Assembly (NCBI GenBank): GCA_963702105.1
Contig: OY969712.1
Location: 4,898,001-4,962,000 of the forward strand
Length of the DNA stretch: 64,000 bases
DNA from: ZC4RG20 sp963702105
GTDB lineage: Bacteria > Pseudomonadota > Gammaproteobacteria > Steroidobacterales > Rariloculaceae
Direction: 5' to 3'
In this document: piece by piece, positions 62,455-64,000 of the stretch
Numbering within the stretch: position 1 is the stretch's first letter
How the letters are laid out: the number at the start of each line of letters is the position of its first letter
Translations under genes and position numbers: made by a program
The notes under the pieces: model-generated
Told to the model about the DNA's origin: nothing
Database searches by the model: none
What the model saw: the letters and a program-made list of their open reading frames with translations, nothing else

Positions 62455-63836
62455 AGTCCTTCCTCCGCCAGCTCGAGCGCGCGCCGCAGGATCGCGCTCT
62501 TGGCCAGCACTTCCTCGTATTCGTTCTCGGGCACGCTGTCGGCCACGATGCCTGCGCCCGCCTGAAAGCTGTACTCGTCGTCGTTGAAGACCATGGTCCT
62601 GATCGTGATGGCCTGGTCCATGTTGCCGTTGTTGCCGAAGTAGCCGACGGTGCCGCCGTAAAGGCCGCGCGCGACGGGCTCGAGCTCGGCGATGAGCTCC
62701 ATGGCGCGGACCTTGGGCGCGCCGACGAGCGTCCCGGCCGGGAACGCCGCGGCGAAGAGGTCGAAGGCGTCGCGCCCTTCGGCGAGCCGGCCCCGGACAC
62801 CGCTCACGATGTGCATCACGTGGCTGTAGCGCTCGATGCTGCGGTAAGGGTCGACGAGGACAGAGCCCGCTCGGGCGACGCGCCCCAGATCGTTGCGCGC
62901 GAGGTCCACGAGCATGACGTGCTCGGCGTTCTCCTTCGGGTCCGCGAGCAGCTCGCGCTCGAGCGCGCGGTCGGCGGCTTCCGTGACGCCTCGGGGGCGG
63001 GTGCCCGCGATGGGCCGCAGCGCCGCTTCGCGGCCCTCGAGCCGCACGAGGGCCTCCGGGGAGGAGCCCGCGATCTTGAGGTCGCCGAGCTCGAAGAAAT
63101 ACATGTACGGGGACGGGTTCAGGAGCCTGAGGCCGCGGTACGTCTGGAAGGGATCGAGGTCGGTGCGGCCGCTGAAGCGCTCGGAGAGCACGATCTGGTA
63201 GATGTCGCCCGCGCGTATGTAGCCCTTCGCGCGCGTCACGGCGTCGAGGAAGCTTCCGCGCGAGAAGCTCGGCCGCGCCGGCGAGAAGCGGCCCGTCGCT
63301 CCGGGCGTCTCGATGCCCCCGCGCAGGGCCGCGACGACCTCCGCCCGCAGGGAGCGGCGTTCGGCCTCGTCGCCCGAATGCAGCAGCGCGACGCGGCGCG
63401 TCAGATGGTCGAACACGAGCAGCGACTCGGGGGCGACGAACGCGGCCGCGGGCAGGTCCGCCAGCGCGGCCCGGTTGGGCGGCAGGCGCTCGAAGTAGCG
63501 GACGACGTCGTAGCCCGCCGCGCCGACGAGGCCGCCCGCGTAGGGCAGCGCGGGAATTTTCGGCGCGAGCTCGGGGCTCGCCGCGAGCGCGGACCGCATG
63601 AGCGCGAGCCATTCGTCGCGATTCGCGGGTTTCGCCTCGGCCGCGCCATTGCGGAACAGCGCGTCCGCCGTGAGCTCGAGCGTCTGGCCTTCGCCGAAAC
63701 CGATGAACGAGTAGCGGGCGAGGCGCTCCCCGTTCTCGACGCTTTCGAGCAGAAAGCGCGGCTTGAACGGCCTGAGCTTGATATAGGCCGAGACGGGCGT
63801 ATCGAGGTCCGCCGCGATGTCGAACGGTGACTCCAT
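62451..63836 (-). CDS. trpE: Anthranilate synthase component I
   Basis: 461 residues, somewhat shorter than the usual 500. Feedback site RFLLESVENGERLARYSFIG (LLES, the tryptophan-binding motif), then chorismate-binding core: IAGSSPEALVRLEGREA, RPIAGTRPRGVTEAADRALE, AEHVMLVDLARNDLGRVA, HIVSGVRGRL, FPAGTLVGAPKVRAMELI, and AGAGIVADSVPENEYEEV. First gene of the trpEGDCFBA operon; regulated by tryptophan feedback and apparently by attenuation. Confidence 0.97.
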
Positions 63837-63912
63837 GGATCTCTACTCTTGTCGTGTGCCTCGTACCGCGTCGCGGTCGGTCCGCTCCGGATTTGCGCGC
63901 ACAAAAACGAAA

Positions 63913-63944
63913 AAACCCATCGCCGGATGAACGGAGATGGGTTT
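63913..63944 (-). terminator. trp leader attenuator hairpin
   Basis: Nine-base stem AAACCCATC/GATGGGTTT with a 14-base loop that contains a further CCG/CGG pairing. On the minus strand it is followed by TTTTTTCG and another T-run, a full intrinsic terminator, 76 bases before trpE. A leader peptide with Trp codons should lie upstream of the window end; none can be seen in the 56 bases available. Confidence 0.7.
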
Positions 63945-64000
63945 CACTGGGTCGAAAAAAACGATTTGCTCGTCGACTCGGCCGCCCGGTGCCGTGGGCT

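Overview
The window is 64 kb of very GC-rich DNA (by eye close to 70% G+C) from a Gram-negative, aerobic gammaproteobacterium. The evidence is the gene content: lipid A (LpxA), SecB, EnvC, an outer-membrane TonB-dependent receptor, the ubiquinone set UbiD/E/J/B/K, HslVU, XerC with DUF484 and DapF, AlgZ/AlgR beside HemX/HemY, and the gpsA-secB-grxC-rhodanese block divergent from envC, which is the E. coli-type order. The genus cannot be fixed from sequence alone; a Steroidobacter/Nevskia/Xanthomonadales-type lineage would fit. About 66 protein genes and one tRNA are supported. Genes are tightly packed, with many ATGA, GTGA and TGATG overlaps, and the high GC produces very long antisense shadow frames, which were ignored.

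Layout. 1-7.5 kb: end of ntrC, an lpxA frame fused without a stop to a GnnA-like dehydrogenase, a TGS GTPase, a class 1B-type dihydroorotate dehydrogenase, trmL, an NfeD/SPFH pair, and an MSHA-like pilin pair. 7.8-14 kb: an oligopeptide ABC transporter (oppABCDF) whose OppC carries a fibronectin-III-like insert and an apparent frameshift. 14-15.2 kb: arsR-arsC plus an internally shortened aquaporin. 15.4-18.4 kb: an aromatic-acid-type MFS transporter divergent from a VOC protein and a MetE-C-type methyltransferase. 18.5-21.9 kb: PAP2 phosphatase, an HTH-VOC fusion, and a beta-lactamase-fold protein with Cys in place of the active Ser. 21.9-28 kb: gpsA-secB-grxC-rhodanese, envC, ctpA, a diguanylate cyclase. 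28-31.5 kb: small proteins, an RRM protein, tRNA-Arg(CCG), cytochrome c. 31.5-35.4 kb: an MHS-type MFS and a TonB receptor with an apparent frameshift. 35.6-43.3 kb: comM, ubiK, algZR-hemXY (without hemC and hemD), an orphan ParA. 43.4-53 kb: ubiD, then dapF-DUF484-xerC-hslVU, a REP-like inverted doublet, DUF971, ubiE-ubiJ-ubiB. 53-55 kb: BCCT transporter and UspA. 55.3-63.8 kb: a ten-gene minus-strand operon, trpE-G-D-C-F-B-A followed without a gap by DUF2007, an EEP-family protein and a CinA-type protein, preceded by a terminator-like attenuator.

Working together: the window is mostly core metabolism and envelope biology. Tryptophan synthesis, quinone synthesis and heme-linked genes are each clustered, while peptide uptake, aromatic or organic-acid uptake and betaine uptake indicate a heterotroph. 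There is no prophage, insertion sequence, CRISPR array or rRNA. The oddities are mainly domain architectures (LpxA-dehydrogenase, OppC-Fn3, HTH-VOC, half-aquaporin, Cys-for-Ser hydrolase), repeats and two apparent one-base frameshifts, rather than a complete unknown defence or mobile system.
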